Shown: positions 24,575-33,864 of the stretch, piece after piece
Numbering within the stretch: the stretch's first letter is position 1
Layout: every line of letters starts with the position of its first letter
Assembly (NCBI RefSeq): GCF_027943725.1
Contig: NZ_AP025696.1
Location: 1,093,501-1,157,500, forward strand
DNA from: Nitrosophilus kaiyonis
GTDB lineage: Bacteria > Campylobacterota > Campylobacteria > Campylobacterales > Nitratiruptoraceae
Direction: 5' to 3'
Length of the DNA stretch: 64,000 nucleotides
The notes under the pieces: generated by a model
What the model was told of the DNA's origin: nothing
What the model saw: only the letters and a program-made list of their open reading frames with translations
The model's database searches: none
Translations under genes and position numbers: made by a program

Positions 24575-25734
24575 TTTATTATTACCTCTGTTCCTTTGTT
24601 TATCTCAGAGTCTATTTCAATTTTTAAATGAAACTCATTTGCTATCATATATACAATATTTAAGCCTATTCCAAAGCCACCCTCGCTACTATTGAATCTT
24701 TGATATCTTTTGAATATATCTTTTATTTTTTCTTTAGGGATTCCGATGCCAGTATCTAAAATGGATATATAATTTTTTCTAAGAGCTATCTTTATCTTTC
24801 CACCAACTCTATTATATTTTATTGCATTTGATATGATATTGTCTATCATTTTTGATATCTTTTTCTTATCAGCCTCTAAAAAGCTATCTTGCAAATCCAA
24901 AATAAAATCAATTTTTTTTGATTGAGCTAAAATCTTAAAATATGATACTCTTTGTAAAATAAGATCTTTTAGATTGATTTTTTCAATCTTTGATTTTATT
25001 TTTTTATGCATTATAAGATATGTTAAATCTTGATATATATTTGAAATGGTTCTAGCAGCTATCTCAATACGATTTATCTTTTTTTTGAGTTTTTTATCTA
25101 AATTTTGTTTATCAATAGTTTCAATATTGGCTAAAATTGCGCTTATTGGGGTATTTAATTCATGAGTAGTATCTTTTATAAAATTATCAAGCAAAATCAA
25201 GGAGTTATGCATCGGTTTTAAAAAAAGTTTTGTAAGAAAATAGCCAATGAATCCCATAAAAACAATGAAAAAAAGACCAAAAATGAAAATGTTTTTATAA
25301 ACTTTCTTTAGCCACAGTTCATTATCATCTACTTCAATTATTACATATTTTGTTCCTAAATAATATGCATCTGGCTCTTTTATAAAATGAATCTTTCTGC
25401 CAGTTTTATATATTACTTTATTTAAATTTACATTTTCATTTTCTAAAAGTGAAAATATTTTTATATAGTCTGCATCATAAATGGCAGATTTAAATCTAGA
25501 ATATCTTGGATAATGAAGGTCTTCTCCCAAGCTTTGATGCATCTCTTTTAGTCTATGAATAACATCTTTTGCATATTCTGTAAGTTTTGGTCTTATTTGA
25601 GAAAACATAAGATTTTTTTGAAAATCATAATACATAAATGAGACAAGAGATAAAATTATAAGCGTTAAAAATATATATAAAGATAAAAAGTTTATCAATG
25701 TTTTTTTTTCACTTGGTAACAAATTTGTATCCAT
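24568..25734 (-). CDS. Sensor histidine kinase
   Basis: A 388-residue membrane histidine kinase. Transmembrane helices at about 13-32 and 150-170 flank a periplasmic sensor of about 110 residues that contains no cysteine. The HisKA domain has THELNTP with the phosphorylated histidine near residue 192. The HATPase domain shows DNIISNAIKYN (N box), DTGIGIP (G1) and GFGIGL (G2). The start overlaps the response-regulator gene by 26 bases. The signal is unknown; the downstream mini-cytochrome and exported proteins suggest a redox or heme-related input. Confidence 0.92.
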   Translation of the reverse strand: MDTNLLPSEKKTLINFLSLYIFLTLIILSLVSFMYYDFQKNLMFSQIRPKLTEYAKDVIHRLKEMHQSLGEDLHYPRYSRFKSAIYDADYIKIFSLLENENVNLNKVIYKTGRKIHFIKEPDAYYLGTKYVIIEVDDNELWLKKVYKNIFIFGLFFIVFMGFIGYFLTKLFLKPMHNSLILLDNFIKDTTHELNTPISAILANIETIDKQNLDKKLKKKINRIEIAARTISNIYQDLTYLIMHKKIKSKIEKINLKDLILQRVSYFKILAQSKKIDFILDLQDSFLEADKKKISKMIDNIISNAIKYNRVGGKIKIALRKNYISILDTGIGIPKEKIKDIFKRYQRFNSSEGGFGIGLNIVYMIANEFHLKIEIDSEINKGTEVIIKW

Positions 25735-26377
25735 GCTTTTTTATACTAACTATTTTTTCTTTTCCAAGAATTTTTCTAAGATTTTTTATATATGTTCTTA
25801 AGGAACTATCACTTGGAGTCTCATCATAATCCCATAAATTTTCATATATGCTTTCATGAGTAAGGATTTGATTTTTATTTTTTAAAAAAAGTTTTAGAAG
25901 CTTTTTCTCTTTATTATTTAATGGGATTGTTTTGTTATCTTTTAAAAGCTCATCATTTTCAAGGTCATATTCAAAATTTTCATCAATTTTGATTTTTCTA
26001 TTTTTTGTATCAAATTCTCTTTTTAATAGAGTCTCAATTCTTAATTTTAACTCTTTTAAAACAAATGGTTTTCTTATATAATCATCACATCCACTATTAT
26101 ATCCCTTTTCTAAATCATCAACAGAGTTTAATGAAGTTATAAAAATTGCAGGAGTTTTACTTTTTTGCCTAATTTTTTTCAAAATTTCAAAACCATTTTC
26201 GCCAGGTACCATCACATCAAGAAGTAAAATATCAAAATTTTTTTCATAAATTTTTTCGTATGCCTCATCTGAATTGTAAGCAACTTCAACAATATAGCCT
26301 TCATCTTCTAGATACTCTTTTATAGTATCGCTTAAATTTACATCATCCTCTAAAAGTAGAATATTTGCTTTTTGCAT
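25709..26377 (-). CDS. OmpR-family response regulator
   Basis: A 222-residue DNA-binding regulator. The receiver domain (about 1-120) has EDD acidic pocket residues near 10-12, phospho-acceptor Asp in LLLDVMVPG (about 54), Thr/Ser in FITS and Lys in RKPF (about 105). The C-terminal winged helix (about 130-222) ends with SLRTYIKNLRKIL and GYKF. It is the first gene of the operon with its kinase. The 59-base gap to the divergent small gene is the only space for its operator. Confidence 0.93.
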   Translation of the reverse strand: MQKANILLLEDDVNLSDTIKEYLEDEGYIVEVAYNSDEAYEKIYEKNFDILLLDVMVPGENGFEILKKIRQKSKTPAIFITSLNSVDDLEKGYNSGCDDYIRKPFVLKELKLRIETLLKREFDTKNRKIKIDENFEYDLENDELLKDNKTIPLNNKEKKLLKLFLKNKNQILTHESIYENLWDYDETPSDSSLRTYIKNLRKILGKEKIVSIKKHGYKFVTK

Positions 26378-26407
26378 ATATTACCTAACAAATAAAATTT
26401 TTGCTAA

Positions 26408-26413
26408 TATAAT
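26408..26413 (+). promoter_or_regulatory. -10 box before the small CxxC membrane protein gene
   Basis: TATAAT at 26408-26413 lies 23 bases before the ATG at 26437. A -35 hexamer is not recognisable. It is in the gap shared with the divergent response-regulator operon, so both may be linked in regulation. Confidence 0.4.
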
Positions 26414-26436
26414 ATCAAAAAAGTATAGGATTTTTA

Positions 26437-26619
26437 ATGAAATGTAAAAAGTGTAAAAGAGGTGAATTTGTATATCTTTTAGGTTTTGCTATGATGGTTA
26501 TTGCATTTAATCAATTAAGTGTTGGGTGTATTGAAGTAGAAAAAAGCTCATCATATATGCTTTTTGGAGCAGGATTTTTAATAATGGCTTTGGGTGCATA
26601 TTTAAAATCAAATGGATAA
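26437..26619 (+). CDS. Small membrane protein with N-terminal CxxC
   Basis: A 60-residue protein. MKCKKCKRGEF gives a CxxC pair, and two hydrophobic segments (about 13-27 and 40-55) form a membrane hairpin separated by a short loop with a third Cys. It could bind a metal at the cytoplasmic face. It is preceded by a -10 box and an AGGA-type ribosome-binding site. It stands divergent from the two-component operon. I do not recognise a family. Confidence 0.6.
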   Translation: MKCKKCKRGEFVYLLGFAMMVIAFNQLSVGCIEVEKSSSYMLFGAGFLIMALGAYLKSNG

Positions 26620-26683
26620 CTATTTATCTATTTTTAATATAGATAGTACTAAAATTAAAAAAACATATTAAATGGAGGGTTTT

Positions 26684-27433
26684 ATGATCAATAGAAATTT
26701 CAGGGGAATAATTTTATCTGCATTTATAGGCATTTTTGGGCTATTTATGTTAGGGGGATGTGCAACTGCTGGTACTACTACAACAGTTCAAACTTCAAAT
26801 CAAAATGTTAACGAAATTGCAGCTTATAATGGGCCAAAAGCAAGAATAGCAGTAGCAACATTTAAGTGTAAAGCTGCAAAATGTGGCGGTCAGATTGGCT
26901 CAGGTATAAAAGATATGCTTGTTGATGCTCTTTTTAGATCAAATAGATTTATTGTTTTAGAAAGAGGAGAGGGCTTTAGTGAAGTTCAAAAAGAGCTTGA
27001 AATGGTAAGAGGAAAAGATTTCAAACAGTCTCAAGTTCCTAAAGGTGGAAATCTTGAAGGTGCTGATATTTTAGTAGTTGGTGCAATTACTGCATTTGAG
27101 CCAAATGCTGAAGGTATTGGTGGAGGAATTGGTGGTTTAGTTGGTGGTTTTTTTGGTGTTAAAGCAAAATCAAAAGAGGCTTATATAGCTGCCAATATTA
27201 GACTTATTGATGTTAGAACAGGAAGAATAATTAACTCAACAAGGGTAGAAGGAAAAGCTTCAAGCTTTAGTATAGGCGGAATTGGTGGTGGACTTATAGG
27301 TCATGTTCCATTAGCTGGTGGACTTAGTATATATAAAAATACACCAATGGAAAAAGCTGTAATGGTTATGATTGATAATGCTGTTAAAGAGATTTCAAGA
27401 TTAATTCCTGAAAGCTATTATAGAGTAAAATAA
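26684..27433 (+). CDS. CsgG-family lipoprotein
   Basis: A 249-residue lipoprotein. The lipobox FMLGGC (Cys near residue 26) follows a signal helix. The mature part resembles CsgG/curli-type periplasmic domains: RIAVATF, a helix then RFIVLERG, GADILVVGAI and VDVRTGRI-like segments. Two glycine-rich stretches (GGGIGGLVGGFFG and GGIGGGLIGH) are unusual insertions that may be hairpin loops. The frame is open from 26672, but GGAGG at 26674-26678 is the ribosome-binding site, so ATG at 26684 is the start. No csgE/csgF genes are nearby, so a curli role is not claimed. Confidence 0.78.
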   Translation: MINRNFRGIILSAFIGIFGLFMLGGCATAGTTTTVQTSNQNVNEIAAYNGPKARIAVATFKCKAAKCGGQIGSGIKDMLVDALFRSNRFIVLERGEGFSEVQKELEMVRGKDFKQSQVPKGGNLEGADILVVGAITAFEPNAEGIGGGIGGLVGGFFGVKAKSKEAYIAANIRLIDVRTGRIINSTRVEGKASSFSIGGIGGGLIGHVPLAGGLSIYKNTPMEKAVMVMIDNAVKEISRLIPESYYRVK

Positions 27434-27437
27434 TCTA

Positions 27438-27466
27438 AGGGGCTTTGCCCCTATCTTCTTTAATAT
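27438..27466 (+). terminator. Terminator after the CsgG-like gene
   Basis: AGGGGC (27438-27443), loop TTT and GCCCCT (27447-27452) form a 6-bp GC-rich stem followed by ATCTTCTTTAATATTT. The T-run is interrupted but the stem is strong for this AT-rich DNA. Confidence 0.6.
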
Positions 27467-27504
27467 TTCTTTATTTATACTTTCATACCCTCAAAGGATA
27501 AAAA

Positions 27505-29223
27505 ATGGCTATAACAAATGCTGATATTGCCGCAATTTTTAATAAAGTCGCTGATCTACTTGAGATTAAAGGTGAAAATCCATTTAAAGTTAGAGCATAT
27601 AGAAATGCTGCAAGAACTGTTGAAAATATTGGAAAATCTTTAGTAGATCTTGTAAATGAGGGTTATGATTTAACAAAGCTACCTGGAATTGGTCACGATT
27701 TGAGTGAATATATTAAAGAGATTGTTACTACTGGAAAATTTAGTAAACTTCAAAAACTTGAAAAAGAGATACCTTCCCATTTAGTTGATATGTTATCTAT
27801 TGAGGGTCTTGGACCTAAAAGAATAAAAGTACTTTATGAAACTTTACATGTAGAATCAATGGAAGATTTAAGAAGGGCAGCTGAGAGTGGAGAGATATTA
27901 AAGCTTCCAGGTTTTGGTCCAACATTAGTAGAAAAAATTTTAAAAGGTATTAGACTTGCAAAAAAAGCTGGACACAGATTTAGAATAGATGTAGCAAAAA
28001 ATTATGCCCAAGATTTAGTAAATTATATAAAACAGATTGATGGAATCATTCACATAGATGTTGCTGGAAGTTATAGAAGAAGAAAGGAAACTGTTGGTGA
28101 TCTTGATATTTTAGTAACTGCAAAAGATTGGGATAAGGTTACTGAGCATTTTGTTAAATATAGCGGTATTAAAGAGATTGTATCAAAAGGTCCAACAAGA
28201 AGTACAGTAATATTAAAATCTGATTTACAAGTTGATTTAAGAAGCGTACCAAATGAGAGTTATGGTGCGGCACTGCACTATTTTACAGGTTCGAAAGCTC
28301 ATAATATTGCTATTAGAACAAGAGGTGTAAAGCTTGGATTGAAGATTAATGAATATGGAGTTTTTAAAGGTGAAAAAAGAGTAGGTGGTGAAAAAGAAGA
28401 GGATGTTTTTAAAAGTGTGGGTTTGCCTTATATTGAACCAGAACTTAGAGAAAATAGAGGCGAAATAGAAGCAGCTGAGGCTGGAAAACTTCCAAAACTT
28501 GTGAAATTGGATGATATTGTAGGTGATCTTCATATGCATACAAGATATACAGATGGTAAAAATTCTATTGAAGAGATGGCTGAAGCTGCGATGAAAAAAG
28601 GTTATAAATATATTGCAATAACAGATCATTCAAAAAGAGTAACAGTTGCTAAAGGTTTAGATGAAAAAAGGTTATTAGAACAGATTGAAGAGATAGATAA
28701 AATAAATGAGAAACTTAAAAATTTTACTATTTTAAAAGGAATAGAAGTTGATATTTTAGAAGATGGAAGTTTAGATTTAAGCAATGATGTATTAAAAGAG
28801 TTAGATGTTGTAGTTGGTGCAGTTCATTCAAAATTTAAACTTTCAAGAGAAAAACAGACTACAAGAGTATTAAAAGCAATGGATAATCCATATTTTAATA
28901 TTTTAGCTCATCCCACAGGTAGACTTATAGGAAGTAGAGAAGGGTATGATATAGATATTGAAAAAATTTTAAATCATGCAAAAGAGAATGGTTGTTATTT
29001 AGAGATTAATGCACAGCCAGAAAGACTTGATTTAAATGATATAAATGCAAAGCTAGCAAAAGAGATGGGAATAAAAATGGCAATTTCAACAGATGCTCAC
29101 AATATCTTTTCACTTGATTATATGCAGTATGGAGTATATCAAGCTAGACGTGGATGGTGCGAAAAAGAAGATATTTTAAATACACATTCACTTAAAGAGT
29201 TAAAAAAACTTCTTAAACGCTAA
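27505..29223 (+). CDS. polX: DNA polymerase X with PHP exonuclease domain
   Basis: A 572-residue bacterial family X polymerase. Order: helix-hairpin-helix region (about 1-150, with KLPGIG and KLPGFGP motifs), nucleotidyltransferase palm (about 150-320; GSYRRRKETVGDLDILV holds two catalytic Asp and LQVDLR the third), then the PHP domain (about 338-572; DLHMHTRYTDG, ITDHSK, GIEVDIL, AVHSKF, LAHPTGR and STDAH). It fills gaps in base-excision repair and the PHP part removes 3' nucleotides. All metal ligands are intact. The 3' end overlaps the convergent GGDEF gene by 11 bases. Confidence 0.93.
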   Translation: MAITNADIAAIFNKVADLLEIKGENPFKVRAYRNAARTVENIGKSLVDLVNEGYDLTKLPGIGHDLSEYIKEIVTTGKFSKLQKLEKEIPSHLVDMLSIEGLGPKRIKVLYETLHVESMEDLRRAAESGEILKLPGFGPTLVEKILKGIRLAKKAGHRFRIDVAKNYAQDLVNYIKQIDGIIHIDVAGSYRRRKETVGDLDILVTAKDWDKVTEHFVKYSGIKEIVSKGPTRSTVILKSDLQVDLRSVPNESYGAALHYFTGSKAHNIAIRTRGVKLGLKINEYGVFKGEKRVGGEKEEDVFKSVGLPYIEPELRENRGEIEAAEAGKLPKLVKLDDIVGDLHMHTRYTDGKNSIEEMAEAAMKKGYKYIAITDHSKRVTVAKGLDEKRLLEQIEEIDKINEKLKNFTILKGIEVDILEDGSLDLSNDVLKELDVVVGAVHSKFKLSREKQTTRVLKAMDNPYFNILAHPTGRLIGSREGYDIDIEKILNHAKENGCYLEINAQPERLDLNDINAKLAKEMGIKMAISTDAHNIFSLDYMQYGVYQARRGWCEKEDILNTHSLKELKKLLKR

Positions 29224-30934
29224 TAACACAATTTCTACCACTTTTTTTTGCTTTATAAAGAGCGGTGTCTGCTTTTTTTATGAAATTTTCTAAACTCATA
29301 TCTTTATTATATTCTGTTATTCCAAAACTTGCTGTTAATTTTTTTATTTTTGGAAAAGAGTGATTTTCAATAATTTTTTTGATTTTATTTGCAAAAATTT
29401 TTGCATCCTCTTTTTTATCTCCAACTGCGATAATTAAAAACTCTTCGCCACCCCATCTTCCAAGATGATCTATTTTTCTTATACTCTTTTTTAAAACAGA
29501 TGAAAACTCTATTAATATTTTATCTCCAACAAGATGGCCATAAGTATCATTTATATTTTTAAAAAAATCTATATCAATCATTATTAAAGATAAAGGTGAT
29601 GAAAATCTTTTACTTTTTTCACACTCCTCTTCAAGAATTTCTATAATTTTTCTTCTATTATATATTTTTGTTAATTGATCAGTTTCTGATAAAAGTTTTA
29701 ATTTTTCATTTGTACTTTTTAATTCATCAGTCATTGCATCAATAAAATTTGCTAAAATTTTAAATATTGTAATTTGATCATATCTTTTCCCGTCAAATTT
29801 TTTTAATTTTGATTTTTTTGGTGATATGCTCTTTTTTTCAGATAATGAAAGAAGTGTTAATGTTTGATTGAGAAGCTCGTTTTCTTTAACATCTTTAAAA
29901 TGAAAAAACTCACCATATGTAAAAAATCCAGATGTAGGAGCTATACTATTTAAATATTTTGTCTCTTCTTCAATAAGTTTTCCCATTAAGGCTTTTCGCG
30001 CTACACAGGAATATATAAAAATTGCTTCACTATTAAACTGTGAAACTTTTTCATAAATATCTTTTGATGATGAAAAGATGAGATTTGTATCACCAAATCC
30101 AAATTTAAAGATATCATTTTCTTTAATATCTCCAGCAAAAATCAAAGATTTTGCATTTTCATCAATACCTATGCAAGCTATTGCAATATAATTATCATGT
30201 TTTTTTATCATTATAGGAATTTCCATAGTTGCTAATGGAAAATTTAAGATCTCTTTTCCAAAATAGTGAAAATATAGATCTAAAGCAGGTTGATTATCTA
30301 TTTCATATAATACATTTTTATTAGCTTTTGTTATTTTAAAACTTTTTCCAATTGGTTGCCAATTAAAACTATAATGGTTTTCTGCTTTTAATTTATCAGA
30401 ATTTAAAGCACAGGCAACTGCTCCTTTTGAAGTAATATATTCATTATCAAATACATAAGTTTCTTTAAATTCTCCATTATCGCCTGCCATTCCGCCAGCT
30501 ATGAGAAAATCTTTGTTTTTATTTTTAAGTTTTTTAATATATCTCTCTCCATCATGGTTTGTACCATCTAAAAAAGTTAAAATAACTTTTGTATCATCAG
30601 ATACTAATCTATTTCCAATTTCTTTTCCTAGTTTTTCACTATTTTCCTCTTCTATTAGGAGTGAATTTAGTGAAACATTTTCAAATTGTGTAAAAGAGAT
30701 AACTGTATGAGAATCATATACTTTTCCATTAAATATTTCACCAGCAGTAGTTGTTCCAATAACATGAGAGTTTGGAAAAAGAGTATTGAGGTTTTTTTGA
30801 AGATTTTTTATATATGCTTTATCTCTTTTTCCACAAAATACTTGAATCAATATCTTTTCAAAATTTTTATTAAATGTTTTTTGAACATTTTTAAGGTCTT
30901 TTATATTTTTATAATTAATATTAAAAACTTGCAT
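29213..30934 (-). CDS. FIST-domain diguanylate cyclase
   Basis: A 573-residue protein. The FIST N-terminal domain (about 20-200) and FIST_C domain (about 215-360) are small-ligand sensors. The GGDEF domain (about 410-573) has active-site GGEEF at residues 495-499. Inhibitory RKID (an RxxD I-site) lies five residues upstream. All this predicts an active cyclic-di-GMP synthase with product inhibition. No membrane helix is present, so it is cytosolic. It is a paralogue of the gene at 34435. The start lacks a Shine-Dalgarno site. It lies 40 bases after the lon-like stop, and both read the same way. Confidence 0.88.
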   Translation of the reverse strand: MQVFNINYKNIKDLKNVQKTFNKNFEKILIQVFCGKRDKAYIKNLQKNLNTLFPNSHVIGTTTAGEIFNGKVYDSHTVISFTQFENVSLNSLLIEEENSEKLGKEIGNRLVSDDTKVILTFLDGTNHDGERYIKKLKNKNKDFLIAGGMAGDNGEFKETYVFDNEYITSKGAVACALNSDKLKAENHYSFNWQPIGKSFKITKANKNVLYEIDNQPALDLYFHYFGKEILNFPLATMEIPIMIKKHDNYIAIACIGIDENAKSLIFAGDIKENDIFKFGFGDTNLIFSSSKDIYEKVSQFNSEAIFIYSCVARKALMGKLIEEETKYLNSIAPTSGFFTYGEFFHFKDVKENELLNQTLTLLSLSEKKSISPKKSKLKKFDGKRYDQITIFKILANFIDAMTDELKSTNEKLKLLSETDQLTKIYNRRKIIEILEEECEKSKRFSSPLSLIMIDIDFFKNINDTYGHLVGDKILIEFSSVLKKSIRKIDHLGRWGGEEFLIIAVGDKKEDAKIFANKIKKIIENHSFPKIKKLTASFGITEYNKDMSLENFIKKADTALYKAKKSGRNCVISV

Positions 30935-30939
30935 TATTT

Positions 30940-30945
30940 ATTATA
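30940..30945 (-). promoter_or_regulatory. Possible leaderless -10 box for the FIST-GGDEF gene
   Basis: On the minus strand TATAAT (30945-30940) ends 5 bases before the ATG at 30934. Transcription would start about at the ATG, and no ribosome-binding site lies upstream. In this AT-rich DNA a chance match is possible. Confidence 0.3.
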
Positions 30946-30974
30946 TAATAAAAATTATTAATTTAAATTTATTT

Positions 30975-33371
30975 CTATTTCTCTTTAAAAAACTCTTTTG
31001 CTTTTTTTGCAAAATTTTCTAGTTTTTCTTCAACTATTGCGTTAAAGCTATCTTTTGTGAACTTTCCATCCTTTTCCCTTACTCCTGCATTTAAACCTGT
31101 TAAAATCTCTATAGCTTCATCTATATTTTCTACTGAATATATGAAAAACTCTTTTTTTTCAATTTTTTCATATATTTCATCTTTTAATATTAAATGTTCA
31201 ATATTTGATTTTGGAATAATAACTCCTTGGTCTTTGGTAAATCCTTTTATTTTGCATATCTCATAAAACCCTTCAATTTTTTCATTAACTCCACCAATTG
31301 CTTGGACTTCTCCTTTTTGACTAATTGAGCCTGTAATTGCAATATTTTGTTTTAATGGGATTTGAGATATAGCAGAAAGAAGAGCACAAGTTTCGGCTAA
31401 AGACGCACTATCTCCCTCTACAAATGAGTAACTTTGCTCAAAAACCAATGATGCTGAAAGAGTAAGAGGTATATCTGGAAGATACCTTCCCTTTAAAAAT
31501 CCAGCAATAATCATTGTGCTTTTTGTATATATTTTTCCACCAAGTTCAGCCTCTTTTTCAATATCTATAAGTTCACCTTTGCCCATTCTTACAGTAGCTG
31601 TTATTTTTGTAGGTTTTGCAAAACTTATATCACCAAGATCTATTACACTAAGACCATTAATCTGTCCTATTTTTTCACCACTTATATCAATTTTTAATAT
31701 ATCTCTTCCAAACTCTTCATTTATTAACTCTTTTATTCTTGAGCTTCTATACTCTTTTTCATCTACAGCTTTTTTAATATCTATATCATCTATTATTTTT
31801 GCTTCTCTTTTTTTTGCCCAATAGTTTGCCTCTTGTATTATCTCTTGAAGTTTTTTGATTTTTAAAGAGAGTTTTTTAGAATCTTGTGCAAATCTTGAAC
31901 TAACATCGATAATTTTTGCAATAGCTTTGTTTGATAAAGGCATAAGATTTTCATGTTTTGCAAAAGATGCTATATAATTTGCATAAATATTTAAAGTGTT
32001 TTTATCTTTTTCATATATCTCGTTAAAATCTGCTACTACTTTAAAAAGCTCTTTAAAATCGTTATCCAGATTATAAAGAAGATAATATATTATTCTATTT
32101 CCAATTAATATAATTTTTGTATCAAGATCAATTGGTTCTGGCTCTAATGTAAGAGTACTTATAAGACCAATCATTCTCTCTTTTGGTACAATTTTTATCT
32201 TTTTTGATAGAAGTGCTCTTTTTAATGATTCCCAAGCAAAAGGCTCAATCAATACTTTTCTTGCGTCAATTATTAAATATCCTCCATTTGCTTTATGTAA
32301 AGCTCCAGGTCTAATGAGAGTAAAATCGGTTATTAATGTTCCCATTTGAGCAATATGCTCTATTCTTCCTATAAGATTTTCATAAGTTGGATTATCTTCA
32401 TAAATTACAGGAGCATTTTGTGTATTTTCATGTGAAATAAGAACGTTTACTTCATATCTTTTAAATGATGGTCTAACAAGAGTATAAAAAACAAAAGGCA
32501 TAGAAACGCCGCTCTCTTCTTTAAAAAGAAAATCTTGAAGATGCTCTACAACATCTTTTTCTACATCATCAAGATATTTTTCAATCTTTTTATTATCTTT
32601 ATATTTATTTTTAAGCTCTTCTATTAAATGCCCAGCAATTAAATGGGTTGTCTCTTCATTAAGTTTTTTTAATTTATTAACTGACTCTTTTCTAAAAAGA
32701 GCAAGCTCTCTTGTTATATCATTTAATCTATCATTTAAAATATCTAACTTTTTTTCAAACTCCTCTTTTATTTGAGGATCTAATGCTTGAAACTCTTCAG
32801 GTTTCATAAGTTGGCCATCACTTTTTAAAGGTACAAACATTATTCCAACAGGAGTTTTTACAACAGCTATACCCATACTTCTTGCTTCATTTTCAAGATT
32901 TTTATATAGAAATTCACTTCTGTTTTTATATTCTTCTTCTATCATCTTTTTTCTTGCATTATACTCTTCACTTTCAAATGCAGCAGGAATAGCACTTTTT
33001 AAAGTCTCAATAAGATTTTTCATATCTTTTTTAAACTCTATTCCTCGCCCTGGAGGAAGTAAAATAGATATAGGCTTATTTATTTGGGAAAAGTTATTGA
33101 CGTAACATATATCATTTGGAGGATTTTTTGTTTTTGCTTTTTCATTTAGGAGCGTTTTAACAATTTCATGTTTTCCTAGGCCTCCTGGCCCCATTACAAA
33201 AATGTTATATTTATTATTATCTATTTCAGTAGCAAAATCGATTGATTTTATAGCTCTATCTTGTCCAAAAATTTCAAATTTTTTCTCTATTTCTTCAGTT
33301 GTTTTAAAATCAAAAATTTCAGGTTTGCATCTATTATCAATATCTTTTAATTCTAAAGGATTGATAGGCAT
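30975..33371 (-). CDS. Lon-like ATP-dependent protease
   Basis: A 798-residue AAA protease of the Lon-related group that lacks the large Lon N-terminal domain. A Walker A-like GPGGLGKHE lies near residue 60. A long helical insertion (about 110-280) follows. The S16 protease domain is C-terminal (about 540-760): GDSASLAETCALLSAIS carries the catalytic Ser and GGVNEKIEGF the catalytic Lys. It degrades proteins with ATP, with unknown targets. It stands immediately upstream of the FIST-GGDEF gene on the same strand. The start is supported by AAAAGGAG. Confidence 0.88.
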   Translation of the reverse strand: MPINPLELKDIDNRCKPEIFDFKTTEEIEKKFEIFGQDRAIKSIDFATEIDNNKYNIFVMGPGGLGKHEIVKTLLNEKAKTKNPPNDICYVNNFSQINKPISILLPPGRGIEFKKDMKNLIETLKSAIPAAFESEEYNARKKMIEEEYKNRSEFLYKNLENEARSMGIAVVKTPVGIMFVPLKSDGQLMKPEEFQALDPQIKEEFEKKLDILNDRLNDITRELALFRKESVNKLKKLNEETTHLIAGHLIEELKNKYKDNKKIEKYLDDVEKDVVEHLQDFLFKEESGVSMPFVFYTLVRPSFKRYEVNVLISHENTQNAPVIYEDNPTYENLIGRIEHIAQMGTLITDFTLIRPGALHKANGGYLIIDARKVLIEPFAWESLKRALLSKKIKIVPKERMIGLISTLTLEPEPIDLDTKIILIGNRIIYYLLYNLDNDFKELFKVVADFNEIYEKDKNTLNIYANYIASFAKHENLMPLSNKAIAKIIDVSSRFAQDSKKLSLKIKKLQEIIQEANYWAKKREAKIIDDIDIKKAVDEKEYRSSRIKELINEEFGRDILKIDISGEKIGQINGLSVIDLGDISFAKPTKITATVRMGKGELIDIEKEAELGGKIYTKSTMIIAGFLKGRYLPDIPLTLSASLVFEQSYSFVEGDSASLAETCALLSAISQIPLKQNIAITGSISQKGEVQAIGGVNEKIEGFYEICKIKGFTKDQGVIIPKSNIEHLILKDEIYEKIEKKEFFIYSVENIDEAIEILTGLNAGVREKDGKFTKDSFNAIVEEKLENFAKKAKEFFKEK

Positions 33372-33453
33372 ATTTTCTCCTTTTTATACTTTATATAGAT
33401 TTTATTACATTTAAACTAAAATTATTTGTAATTTAATCATTTTGGAGAAATTT

Positions 33454-33864
33454 ATGAATATAAAAACCCCTTTTTTAACAGTTGATGGAATTATTAAGAT
33501 TTTTGAGGAAGATAAATTTAAAGGAATTGTTCTTATAAAAAGGAAAAATCCTCCTATAGGCTTGGCTCTTCCAGGAGGCTTTGTAGAAGTTGGCGAAAGA
33601 GTAGAAGAGGCATTGATAAGAGAGATGAAAGAAGAAACCTCTTTAGATGTTACAATAGAAAGACTGTTAGGAGTATATAGTGATCCAAAAAGAGATCCGA
33701 GGTTTCATACAGCTTCATGTGTATTTATTTGCAATGCAAAAGGCATACCAAAAGGTGGAGATGATGCAAAAGAGGCCTATATTTATAAATTAGAAGAGAT
33801 TGAATATGATTTAATGGTTTTTGATCATGCAAAAATATTAAAAGATTTTCTGGAAAAATTATGA
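33454..33864 (+). CDS. Nudix hydrolase
   Basis: A 136-residue Nudix protein. The Nudix box reads [20 protein letters not shown] (about residues 44-63), matching GX5EX7REUXEEXGU except that SL replaces GU at its end. It hydrolyses nucleoside diphosphates linked to another moiety; ADP-ribose-type substrates are common but not proven here. The open frame begins at TTG 33442, inside the TTGGAG ribosome-binding site, so ATG at 33454 is chosen. It overlaps the next gene by 4 bases. Confidence 0.88.
   Translation: MNIKTPFLTVDGIIKIFEEDKFKGIVLIKRKNPPIGLALPGGFVEVGERVEEALIREMKEETSLDVTIERLLGVYSDPKRDPRFHTASCVFICNAKGIPKGGDDAKEAYIYKLEEIEYDLMVFDHAKILKDFLEKL

Noticed and set aside
26625-26645. Hairpin TATCTAT/ATAGATA after the small CxxC membrane gene as terminator
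   Set aside because: Seven A-T-rich pairs and no T-run; too weak to list as a feature.
28237-28629. Antisense open frame of 130 residues within polX
   Set aside because: It has typical low-complexity Ile/Phe/Ser composition of a reverse shadow in AT-rich DNA.
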